DNA from: Alistipes sp.
GTDB lineage: Bacteria; Bacteroidota; Bacteroidia; Bacteroidales; Rikenellaceae
Length of the DNA: 48,803 bases
Assembly: GCA_020026415.1 (NCBI GenBank)
Contig: JAHHQL010000014.1
Span: 1-48,803 of the forward strand
Direction of reading: 5' to 3'
This document shows, piece after piece, positions 38,538 through 46,416 of this stretch. The notes under the pieces were generated by a model, which worked only from the letters and a program-made list of their open reading frames with translations, searched no databases and was not told where the DNA came from. The first letter of the stretch is position 1, and the number at the start of each line of letters is the position of its first letter. A program made the position numbers and the translations under genes.

Positions 38538-41078
38538 ATGTCTGAAACCAAACAAAACAATCCTCAGATCGTTTCCTACAACGAGGCTGTCGAAGAGGCA
38601 ACCCGCTACTTCGAGGGCGACACGCTTGCCGCTACGGTGTGGGTGTCGAAATACGCCTTGAAGGATTCGTTCGGCAACATCTATGAAAAGTCGCCCCGTC
38701 AGATGCACGAGCGTCTGGCTGCCGAACTGGAACGAATCGAGAAGAAATATCCCAATCCGATGTCGCGCGACGAGATTTTTGCCTTGCTCGATCATTTTCG
38801 TTACGTCATCCCGCAGGGCGGCCCGATGACCGGTATCGGTAATCATTTTCAAGTGGCTTCGCTGTCGAACTGCTTTGTGATCGGTCATCGTCACCCGGCT
38901 GATTCCTACGGCGGTATTTTCCGCATGGACGAAGAGCAGGTGCAACTCATGAAACGTCGTGGCGGTGTGGGTCACGATCTGTCGGAGATTCGTCCCAAGG
39001 GGAGTCCCGTACTCAATTCGGCACTTACCTCGACGGGTGTCGTTCCCTTCATGGAGCGTTACTCGAACTCGACGCGCGAGGTGGCACAGGACGGCCGTCG
39101 CGGTGCGCTGATGCTGTCGCTTTCGATCAAACACCCCGATGCCGAAGGTTTCATTGATGCCAAGGTCGATACGGGTAAGGTGACGGGTGCGAATGTCTCG
39201 ATCAAGATCGACGACGAGTTTATGAACTGCATGAAGGAGGGACGCAAGTACCATCAGCAGTTCCCCGTTACGGGAGATCATCCCAAATACGAGCAGGATA
39301 TAGATGCCCGCAAACTTTGGAACAAGATTATCCACAATGCGTGGAAGTCGGCCGAGCCCGGAGTGCTGTTCTGGGACACCGTGTTGCGCGAGAGTATTCC
39401 CGACTGCTACGCCGATGAGGGCTTCGTGACCGTTTCGACGAATCCCTGCGGTGAAATACCGTTGTGTCCCTATGATTCGTGCCGTCTTCTGGCTCTGAAT
39501 TTGTTGGGTTATGTCGAGAACCCTTTCACGAAGGAAGCCAAGTTCGATTTCGACAAGTTCCGCAACCATGTCAATCGGGCAATGCGTCTGATGGACGACA
39601 TCATTGATCTGGAGTTGGAGAAGGTCGAACTGATCATCGACAAGATCGACCACGATCCTGAGGATTTCGAGGTGCGTCGTGTGGAGTCGGAGTTGTGGAA
39701 GAAGATCCGTGAAATGGCGGTCAAGGGTCGCCGTACAGGTCTGGGTATCACGGCCGAAGGCGATATGCTGGCAGCCGTGGGGCTGCGTTACGGAACCGAC
39801 GAGGCGATGGATTTTGCCGTGAAGGTGCAGAAGACGCTGGCTCTGTCGGCTTACCGTGCATCGGTCGAGATGGCTCGTGAGCGTGGTGCATTCCCGGTTT
39901 ATGACGCCAAGAAGGAGGAACACAATCCGATGGTCGGCCGTATCCGCGAGGCTGATCCCGAACTCTATGCCGACATGGTACGTTACGGACGTCGTAACAT
40001 CGCTCTTCTGACGATTGCGCCGACGGGAACCACGTCGCTCATGTCGCAGACCACGTCGGGTATCGAGCCGGTGTTCCGTACGGTTTATAAACGCCGTCGC
40101 AAGATCAATCCCTCGGATGTCGATACGCATGTGGACTATGTCGATGAAACGGGCGAAAAGTTTCAGGAATACAATGTTTACCATCACAATTTCGTGAAAT
40201 GGCTGGCGGCAAACGGATACGACACCTCGCGTCTGGAGAGCATCTCCGACAGGGAGTTGGACGAGTGGGTGGCTGCATCACCCTACCACGAGGCCACGGC
40301 CAACGACATCGACTGGGTGGCGAAGGTCAAGATGCAGGGAGCGATCCAGAAGTGGGTCGATCACTCGATTTCGGTGACGGTGAATCTGCCGAACGATGTT
40401 TCGGAGGAGTTGGTCGCCGAGGTTTATCAGACGGCATGGGAGTGCGGCTGTAAGGGTGTGACGGTTTATCGCGACGGCTGTCGTGACGGCGTGTTGCTCG
40501 ACAAGAAGACCGCAAAACCCGTTGCCGAGTGCATTCATGCCGCCAAACGTCCTAAGTCGATTCCCGCCGACATCGTTCGTTTCAAGAACGGCAAGGAGGA
40601 TTGGATCGCCTTTGTCGGTCTGCGTGACGGTCTTCCCTACGAGATCTTCACGGGTAAGGTCGAGGAGGATGCCCTTTACATTCCGCCCAAGATCAAGCAC
40701 GGAAACATCCTCAAGGTACGCGAGGCCGACGGCACGAAGCGTTACGACTTCCAGTACACCGACCGTTACGGTTATGTCAATACCGTGGGCGGGATCTCGC
40801 GTCTGTTCAACGAGCAGTTCTGGAACTACGCCAAGTTGATTTCGGGCGTGTTGCGCTACGGAATGCCGATCGAAAAAACGGTGTCGCTGATCGAATCGCT
40901 GCACCTCGACAACGAGTCGATCAACACGTGGAAAACGGGTGTCTGCCGCGCTCTGAAGCAATATATTGCCGACGGAACCAAATCCAAGGAGAAGTGTCCG
41001 TCGTGCGGACAGGAGACGATGGCCTACCAAAACGGCTGTCTGACCTGTATGTCTTGCGGCTATTCCAAGTGTGGCTGA
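38538..41078 (+). CDS. nrdJ: Adenosylcobalamin-dependent (class II) ribonucleotide reductase
   Basis: NrdJ reduces ribonucleotides to deoxyribonucleotides with a thiyl radical made from adenosylcobalamin, and works with or without oxygen. The start is ATG 38538 (MSETKQNNPQIVS); the 40-codon extension upstream would read through the ridA terminator. In the 846-residue protein the redox cysteine is in SNCFVIG (C112), the radical site in NPCGEIPL (302-309, C304), and the barrel motif in APTGTTSLMSQTTSG (about 495-509). A C-terminal module ends with CPSCGQET...CMSCGYSKCG, a zinc-ribbon-like and Cys-pair tail that regenerates the disulfide. The enzyme needs cobalamin; no cob genes are in this window. 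Confidence 0.95.
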   Translation: MSETKQNNPQIVSYNEAVEEATRYFEGDTLAATVWVSKYALKDSFGNIYEKSPRQMHERLAAELERIEKKYPNPMSRDEIFALLDHFRYVIPQGGPMTGIGNHFQVASLSNCFVIGHRHPADSYGGIFRMDEEQVQLMKRRGGVGHDLSEIRPKGSPVLNSALTSTGVVPFMERYSNSTREVAQDGRRGALMLSLSIKHPDAEGFIDAKVDTGKVTGANVSIKIDDEFMNCMKEGRKYHQQFPVTGDHPKYEQDIDARKLWNKIIHNAWKSAEPGVLFWDTVLRESIPDCYADEGFVTVSTNPCGEIPLCPYDSCRLLALNLLGYVENPFTKEAKFDFDKFRNHVNRAMRLMDDIIDLELEKVELIIDKIDHDPEDFEVRRVESELWKKIREMAVKGRRTGLGITAEGDMLAAVGLRYGTDEAMDFAVKVQKTLALSAYRASVEMARERGAFPVYDAKKEEHNPMVGRIREADPELYADMVRYGRRNIALLTIAPTGTTSLMSQTTSGIEPVFRTVYKRRRKINPSDVDTHVDYVDETGEKFQEYNVYHHNFVKWLAANGYDTSRLESISDRELDEWVAASPYHEATANDIDWVAKVKMQGAIQKWVDHSISVTVNLPNDVSEELVAEVYQTAWECGCKGVTVYRDGCRDGVLLDKKTAKPVAECIHAAKRPKSIPADIVRFKNGKEDWIAFVGLRDGLPYEIFTGKVEEDALYIPPKIKHGNILKVREADGTKRYDFQYTDRYGYVNTVGGISRLFNEQFWNYAKLISGVLRYGMPIEKTVSLIESLHLDNESINTWKTGVCRALKQYIADGTKSKEKCPSCGQETMAYQNGCLTCMSCGYSKCG

Positions 41079-41215
41079 TTTTGTTTCGGAAAAACTGCGG
41101 TCGGGCTGTGGTTTTTCAGAAAGTTTGTAAATAATTGTATAAAGGTATGTGTTTTCCGAAAAAAAGCACTACCTTTACATTGTTTATTTGGAAGAAGAAC
41201 TAAAATTCAAATATT

Positions 41216-42394
41216 ATGAGAAAATTATTCTTGATTCTTTGTGTTGTCGCTTTTTCGGCAACATCGGCATTTGCTCAGGAAGAAGTGGCAAAAAAGCCGA
41301 GTTTCGCAGGATTCGAGACAAACGGTTTCTGGGATAACTGGGAAATTTCGTTGAGTGGCGGTGTCAATACCGCAATCGCATCGGGTAATAATATCGGTGC
41401 TCGCAAGGATCGTATCGGCGGTCTGGAAGTCGCTTTCTCGCTGACCAAATGGTTCCACCCGGTTGTCGGTGTGCGCGGTCAGTTGCAGGGCGGTTACTTC
41501 AAGAACGTGGAGCCGTGGGGTGCTAAAGAGAAATGGCCTTATGTATTCGCTCATGTGGATGCAATGGTGAACTTCTCGAACTGGGTAGGCGGCTATCGTG
41601 AGGATCGCGTTTATTACGCTGTTCCTTTTGTCGGTGGCGGTTGGATCTGCTCGAACTTCGCCCGTCAGGGAAAGAACAATGCCGAGACCGATCAGGAGTT
41701 CGCATTTGATTTCGGTCTGTTGAACAAATTCCGCGTTTGCCGTCAGTTGGATATCGACCTTGAACTGAAGGGTTTCCTGACCAAGGCTGATTTGAGTTCG
41801 ACCGAGATGCACGGACGTTTCATGACTGCCCTGTCGGCTTCGATCGGTCTGACCTATCGTTTCGGACAGCGTAACTTCACGCGCGGTTATGTAGGTCCTT
41901 CGCCTGAGGAGGTTCGCGCTTATCAGGATGCAAACCGTCAGCTGAAGAGCGATCTGGAGAATGCAGGTGCCGAGAACGAGCGTCTGGCTGCCGAGAACGC
42001 CGAGTTGAAGGATGCCCTCTTGAAGGCTCAGAAGGCTGCCGAGGAACAACCCGAAGAGGTTGAGGCTGACAAACGCAGCAATATGGTTGTCCTGTTCAAC
42101 TGCGGTTCTGCAACGCTGACGCAGCGTGAGAAGACCCGTCTGGACATCGTTGCCGAGGTCATCAAGGACGGCGATCAGGATATCGTTTACGTACTGGAGA
42201 GCCACGCCGATCACCAGACCGGTTCGGCCAAGAGAAACGCAACCCTTTCGGAGATGCGTTCGGAGGCCGTCCGCAACTACCTCGTCAAGAAGGGTGTGAA
42301 CCCCGATATGTTGAAGGTTCGCAATATGGGTGGTGACGAGAATCCGTTCAAGACTCAGGAGGCTAACCGTTCGGTTGTTGTGCTGATCGAGTAA
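41216..42394 (+). CDS. OmpA-family outer-membrane protein
   Basis: A signal peptide ends at AFAQ (about 21). An N-terminal beta-barrel (about 35-225: EISLSGGVNTAI, VGVRGQLQGGYF, ASIGLTYRFGQRNF) is followed by a coiled coil (about 238-275: QLKSDLENAGAENERLAAENAELKD). The OmpA C-terminal peptidoglycan-binding domain follows (about 290-392: MVVLFNCGSATLTQREKTRLD, RSEAVRNYLVKKGVN, ANRSVVVLIE). This is the abundant Bacteroidales major OmpA type that links outer membrane and cell wall. The promoter may use TACCTTTA (41170-41177). Confidence 0.9.
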   Translation: MRKLFLILCVVAFSATSAFAQEEVAKKPSFAGFETNGFWDNWEISLSGGVNTAIASGNNIGARKDRIGGLEVAFSLTKWFHPVVGVRGQLQGGYFKNVEPWGAKEKWPYVFAHVDAMVNFSNWVGGYREDRVYYAVPFVGGGWICSNFARQGKNNAETDQEFAFDFGLLNKFRVCRQLDIDLELKGFLTKADLSSTEMHGRFMTALSASIGLTYRFGQRNFTRGYVGPSPEEVRAYQDANRQLKSDLENAGAENERLAAENAELKDALLKAQKAAEEQPEEVEADKRSNMVVLFNCGSATLTQREKTRLDIVAEVIKDGDQDIVYVLESHADHQTGSAKRNATLSEMRSEAVRNYLVKKGVNPDMLKVRNMGGDENPFKTQEANRSVVVLIE

Positions 42395-42415
42395 TACGAA
42401 CAGATCTTTTTATAG

Positions 42416-42450
42416 AAAGTGTCCCGAATTTTTTCGGGACACTTTTTTTT
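42416..42450 (+). terminator. Terminator of the ompA-like gene
   Basis: A 13-bp stem (42416-42428 with 42433-42445) runs into T residues, 22 bases after the stop. Confidence 0.85.
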
Positions 42451-42754
42451 TGCTTTGCGGGAAAGGGTGCAGAAAGGAAAGTTCGGAAACGGGAGTATTT
42501 GCAGCAGATGGAAAGGTAGGAAAACGGCGTTTTTTTGAGGTCGGGGATATGGCTTCGGGGAGCGGGCAATCCGTCCGTTTGAGCGGAATTTGTTTCGGGA
42601 TGCGGAGTAAATTCACAGGGAAACGAATCTTGAAGATGTGCGGATGGTTCGGAGTACAGCCGATACGACAAAGGCGCAGGTCGGATGCGTGGAGGAAAGA
42701 TGTTCGGATGACGGGGTAAAGCGGGTCTGATCACAAGGAGTCGGGAAAAGGCAC
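42451..42754. other. Gene-free spacer
   Basis: I see no supported gene or RNA between the ompA-like terminator and the mdh terminator. The frames present have no recognisable sequence. Confidence 0.5.
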
Positions 42755-42790
42755 AAAAAAAGCATCGCCTCCAAAAGGCGATGCTTTTTT
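42755..42790 (-). terminator. Terminator of mdh
   Basis: A 15-bp palindromic stem AAAAAAGCATCGCCT/AGGCGATGCTTTTTT, 22 bases after the minus-strand stop. Confidence 0.85.
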
Positions 42791-42811
42791 ACTAAAATCG
42801 GATCGTATTGA

Positions 42812-43753
42812 TTACAGGCCGGCAGCCTCGCGCAATACGTCGTTGGTCTTGTGAACGGCAGCGGCCGAAGCGGCGAACTTCTCGGCCTCTTCCTTCGTCA
42901 GTTCAACCTCAACGATCTTCTCGATACCCTCACGGCCGATAACGGCGGGAACACCGATGCAAAGATCTTTCTGACCATACTCGCCGTCGAGCAGACACGA
43001 GCAGGGGATGAGTTTCTTCTGGTCGTGGAGAATCGACTCGACCATCATCGAAACGGCTGCACCGGGAGCATACCATGCCGAAGTGCCGATGAGTTTCGTC
43101 AGGGTTGCACCGCCGACCATCGTTTTCTGAACAGCGTCCTCCAGAACCTCTTTCGAAGCGAACTGCGATACGGGTACGCCGTTGATCGAAGCCTTCGACA
43201 ACAGAGGAATCATCGTCGTGTCGCCGTGACCGCCGATAACCATACCATCGACATTGTTGATGTTGGCACCGGTAGCCTTTGCCAAGTAGCATTTGAAACG
43301 CGACGAGTCGAGTGCGCCACCCATACCGATGATGTGGTTTTTGGGAAGACCGGAGGTCTTGTGAACCAAGTAAGTCAGGGTATCCATCGGGTTTGCAACG
43401 ACGATAACGATGGCATTGGGCGAGTATTTAACGACTTGGTCGATAACGCTGCGCATGATCTTGGCGTTGGTGCCGATCAGTTCCTCACGGGTCATACCCG
43501 GCTTGCGGGGAATACCCGAAGTGATGACTACGACATCCGAATTTGCAGTTTTGCTATAATCGTTGGTGGCACCCGTCAATGTGGTATCGAAATCCATCAG
43601 GGTCGAGGTCTGATACATATCGAGCATTTTGCCTTCCGACAGTCCCTCTTTGATGTCGATCAAAACAACTTCGCTTGCTACCTCGCGAGTGGCAATTACA
43701 TTTGCACAGGTTGCGCCTACTGCGCCTGCACCTACAACTGTTACTTTTGACAT
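42812..43753 (-). CDS. mdh: Malate dehydrogenase
   Basis: NAD-dependent oxidation of malate to oxaloacetate (here probably oxaloacetate reduction in the succinate pathway). The 313-residue lactate/malate-dehydrogenase-type protein shows GAGAVGA (8-14) for NAD, SGIPRKPGMTREEL near 79-92 with the substrate-selecting Arg, NPMDTLTYL near 121-129, and the catalytic His in IGGHGDTTMIP (about 173-183). The Arg in the active-site loop points to malate rather than lactate. Upstream is gcvH on the same strand, separated by a hairpin. Confidence 0.95.
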   Translation of the reverse strand: MSKVTVVGAGAVGATCANVIATREVASEVVLIDIKEGLSEGKMLDMYQTSTLMDFDTTLTGATNDYSKTANSDVVVITSGIPRKPGMTREELIGTNAKIMRSVIDQVVKYSPNAIVIVVANPMDTLTYLVHKTSGLPKNHIIGMGGALDSSRFKCYLAKATGANINNVDGMVIGGHGDTTMIPLLSKASINGVPVSQFASKEVLEDAVQKTMVGGATLTKLIGTSAWYAPGAAVSMMVESILHDQKKLIPCSCLLDGEYGQKDLCIGVPAVIGREGIEKIVEVELTKEEAEKFAASAAAVHKTNDVLREAAGL

Positions 43754-43820
43754 AATGTAATGTTTTTATTTGTTAAGCGTATATACTATGGGTCATTTAA
43801 CCTCTTGTTTTTCCGATCTT

Positions 43821-43846
43821 AAAGGAAGGGGCTGAGCCCTTCCTTT
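43821..43846 (-). terminator. Hairpin between gcvH and mdh
   Basis: AAAGGAAGGG (43821-43830) pairs with CCCTTCCTTT (43837-43846) with a six-base loop. The T run after it on the minus strand is short, so termination may be partial and mdh could also be read from gcvH. Confidence 0.5.
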
Positions 43847-43877
43847 TAAGACGGATTATGTACGTGGTGTCGGGGTG

Positions 43878-44255
43878 TTACTCGCACTGGGCGGCATACT
43901 CCTCGCCCGACATCAATTTGTCGTATTCCGAAGGATCCGACATTCTGACTTTGATCATCCAACCTTCGCCATAGGGATCTTTGTTGATGATGGCTGGGTC
44001 GGCATCAACAGCCTCGTTGAACTCCAAAATCTCACCGCTGACCGGAAGGAAGGCATCGCTGACGGTCTTTACGGCCTCGATCGAACCGAACACTTCACCT
44101 GCCGAAAGGGTTTCGCCCACGGTGGGTACATCCACAAATACGATGTCGCCCAATTCGCTTTGTGCAAAGTCGGTAATGCCGATGGTGGCAACATCACCCT
44201 CTACGCGACACCATTCGTGGTCGGCGGAGTATTTCAAATTAGCTGGTACGTTCAT
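43878..44255 (-). CDS. gcvH: Glycine cleavage system H protein
   Basis: A 125-residue lipoyl-carrier protein of glycine cleavage. YSADHEWCRVEGDVATIGIT opens the fold (about 9-28), GDIVFVDVPTVGETL follows, and K63 in GSIEAVKTVSD is the lipoylation site. It shuttles the aminomethyl group between GcvP, GcvT and the lipoamide dehydrogenase, which are elsewhere. The -7 box TATATTTG lies at 44301-44308 on the minus strand. Confidence 0.96.
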   Translation of the reverse strand: MNVPANLKYSADHEWCRVEGDVATIGITDFAQSELGDIVFVDVPTVGETLSAGEVFGSIEAVKTVSDAFLPVSGEILEFNEAVDADPAIINKDPYGEGWMIKVRMSDPSEYDKLMSGEEYAAQCE

Positions 44256-44300
44256 GTTTGTTTGGTTTTAAGGTTAAATGGTTGTTGTATATTTCGTATG

Positions 44301-44308
44301 CAAATATA
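44301..44308 (-). promoter_or_regulatory. -7 box of gcvH
   Basis: TATATTTG on the minus strand, 46 bases before the start codon. The T run upstream is closer than the usual -33 distance. Confidence 0.45.
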
Positions 44309-44500
44309 GCGGTTATTTTTGCAAAAAAAAGGTTTTTGTGTTATTTTTTTCACAGTTTCGGGCGGTTTCTCCGAAATCGGTGTTTTGGAGCGTGTTTCGT
44401 CCCGAAAAGAGGAATTTTTCCGGGACGTGAATCAGGTGAAATTCACGAAAAACGGGAGCGGGGCGGGTAACCCGGAAGAGCGATTCCGGGAAGTGTTTTG

Positions 44501-45220
44501 TCAGAGGATAAATTCCACCTCGCGGAAGAGGTATTCGCGACGGGTGCCGTCCTCTTTTCGGAGGATCAGTTCGCCCGTGGGGCGCACGCCCTGAACGGCG
44601 GCACGGATCACTTTCCCGGAAGGGAGTTCGCGGTAGGGGCGGAACTCCCCGATGCGGTACATTTTTCGGTGGTAATCTCGTTGGATTTGTTCGCTTTCGC
44701 CACGGCGGAGTTGCCCGTAACGCTTCATCATCGCACGGTGAAAAGTGTTCAAAACTTCTTCGCGGTCGTATTCGCGGCGGGTGATTTGGCGCATCGACAC
44801 GGGATTGGGCAGCGCGGGGTCGAAAACTTCCTGATTGACGTTGATGCCGATGCCCGCGATCGTGCGCGAAAGGCGGTTGCCCGAATAGTTGTGTTCGATG
44901 AGAATACCCACCAATTTGCGGTCGAGCCGGTAGATGTCGTTCGTCCACTTGATGCGGGTCTCGATGTCGAATTTTTCAAACGTGTCGCACAGAGCCAATG
45001 CGATGGTTTCCAACAGCATGAACTGATCGGAAACAGGCAGGAACGTGGGTTCGAGCACAAGCGAGAAGGTGAGGTTTTCGCCTTCGGGCGATGTCCATGT
45101 GTGACCTCGCTGACCGCGGCCTGCACTCTGATGCTCCGCCCAGATGATGTCGCCTTCGCGGAACTCCTCTCGGCGGGCGTCATCGTTTGTGGAGGTGGTT
45201 TTTTCGATGTGGAAGATCAT
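44501..45220 (-). CDS. birA: Biotin-[acetyl-CoA-carboxylase] ligase BirA (catalytic form)
   Basis: Attaches biotin to biotin-carrier proteins through biotinyl-AMP. The 239-residue protein has only the catalytic and C-terminal domains, with no DNA-binding HTH. STNDDARR lies near 10-17, the biotin loop AGRGQRGHTWTSPEGENL at about 33-50, KWTNDIY near 90-96, and GIGINVNQEVF near 122-132. The C-terminus carries the small SH3-like domain (about 195-239). Its start overlaps the small membrane-protein gene by 41 bases. Confidence 0.93.
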   Translation of the reverse strand: MIFHIEKTTSTNDDARREEFREGDIIWAEHQSAGRGQRGHTWTSPEGENLTFSLVLEPTFLPVSDQFMLLETIALALCDTFEKFDIETRIKWTNDIYRLDRKLVGILIEHNYSGNRLSRTIAGIGINVNQEVFDPALPNPVSMRQITRREYDREEVLNTFHRAMMKRYGQLRRGESEQIQRDYHRKMYRIGEFRPYRELPSGKVIRAAVQGVRPTGELILRKEDGTRREYLFREVEFIL

Positions 45221-45434
45221 GGTCTTTTTGCTTTTTGGCGTTTGATTCCTCTTCGCGGCGTTTGCGGATCGTCCATGTGATCACCACCGCGATGGCAATG
45301 GCCGAAAGAATGCCGTTGCCGATGTCGTAGCGGGTGACAGAAGCCTTGTAAAGCCACAGGATCAGCAGATAACCGCCGAGGCATAATGCCCAGAAAAACA
45401 GGAATAAGCGGATGTTTTTGCGGATTTGTTTCAT
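45180..45434 (-). CDS. Small membrane protein with two helices
   Basis: An 84-residue protein with two strong hydrophobic stretches (about 9-29 and 41-58), a short loop between them and a basic, polar C-terminal tail. I know no named family. It overlaps birA by 41 bases, so translation could be coupled, or the overlap could mean the tail is not under selection. Confidence 0.5.
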   Translation of the reverse strand: MKQIRKNIRLFLFFWALCLGGYLLILWLYKASVTRYDIGNGILSAIAIAVVITWTIRKRREEESNAKKQKDHDLPHRKNHLHKR

Positions 45435-45495
45435 AGGGGAATCTTATTTTTTGAAAAGGGGCGTCCTCCCTGAAAAAGAACGCCCCGGATAAGTT

Positions 45496-46323
45496 TCAGA
45501 TCGAAACGCCGAAATCGCGCAGCGCATCGTTCAGCGAAGTTTTTTTGTCGGTCGATTCCTTGCGTTTGCCGATGATCAGCGCACACGACACGCTGTATTC
45601 GCCTGCGGGGAACTGGCGTTTGTAACTGCCGGGGATCACCACCGAGCGGGGCGGTACATAACCCTTGTAGGTGACGGGTTCGCTGCCCGTGACATCAATG
45701 ATGTGGGTCGATCCCGTGATGACGGTGTTCGAACCCAAAACCGCCTCGCGGCAGATGTGTGCGCCCTCGACGACGATGCAGCGCGAACCGATGAAGCAGT
45801 TGTCCTCGATGATGACGGGAGCCGCCTGTACGGGTTCCAGCACACCGCCGATGCCGACACCGCCCGAAAGATGGACGTGACGACCGATCTGTGCGCACGA
45901 GCCGACCGTTGCCCACGTATCGACCATCGTACCCGTTTCGATGTGTGCGCCGATATTGACATAGGAGGGCATGAGGATGGCTCCCGGAGCGATATACGCA
46001 CCGTAACGTGCCACGGCATGGGGTACGACACGCACGCCCAACTCCTCGTAGCCGTGTTTGAGTTCCATCTTGTCGAACCACTCCAATTCGCCCGCCTCCA
46101 TCTTGCGCATGGGCTGGATCGGGAAGTAGAGGATCACGGCCTTCTTGACCCATTCGTTTACCTGCCATTCGCTCTTTTCGGGGTCGATGGGCTCGGCCGT
46201 GCGCAACTCGCCCTTATCGACCAGTTCGATGACCTGACGGATCGCCTGTCGGGTCTTTTCGTCTTTGAGCAGATCGCGGTTTTCCCACGCCGCTTCGATC
46301 GTTTGTTTCAGTTCCTGATACAT
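45496..46323 (-). CDS. dapD: Tetrahydrodipicolinate N-succinyltransferase
   Basis: Transfers succinyl from succinyl-CoA to tetrahydrodipicolinate in lysine and meso-diaminopimelate synthesis. The N-terminal helical part (MYQELKQTIEAAWENRDLL) is followed by a left-handed beta-helix (about 95-220) with hexapeptide repeats such as GVRVVPHAVARYGAYIAPGAIL, PSYVNIGAHIETGTMVDTWATVGS and GGVGIGGVLEP. I prefer the ATG at 46321-46323. The minus-strand -7 box TAACTTTG (complement 46361-46368) puts transcription start near 46354, so the upstream ATG at 46351-46353 would leave no leader. At 275 residues it is full length. Confidence 0.93.
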   Translation of the reverse strand: MYQELKQTIEAAWENRDLLKDEKTRQAIRQVIELVDKGELRTAEPIDPEKSEWQVNEWVKKAVILYFPIQPMRKMEAGELEWFDKMELKHGYEELGVRVVPHAVARYGAYIAPGAILMPSYVNIGAHIETGTMVDTWATVGSCAQIGRHVHLSGGVGIGGVLEPVQAAPVIIEDNCFIGSRCIVVEGAHICREAVLGSNTVITGSTHIIDVTGSEPVTYKGYVPPRSVVIPGSYKRQFPAGEYSVSCALIIGKRKESTDKKTSLNDALRDFGVSI

Positions 46324-46360
46324 ATTTATCTTGTTTTGTTCGTTACTTGTCATTTAAAAA

Positions 46361-46389
46361 CAAAGTTATGCAAAATTTTTTTATATTTG
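46361..46389. promoter_or_regulatory. Divergent -7 boxes of dapD and the prolyl oligopeptidase gene
   Basis: TAACTTTG on the minus strand (complement 46361-46368) serves dapD, and TATATTTG on the plus strand (46382-46389) serves the peptidase gene 28 bases downstream. Both match TAnnTTTG; -33 elements are weak. Confidence 0.5.
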
Positions 46390-46416
46390 CACTACTGAAT
46401 CCAAACACATCAGATT

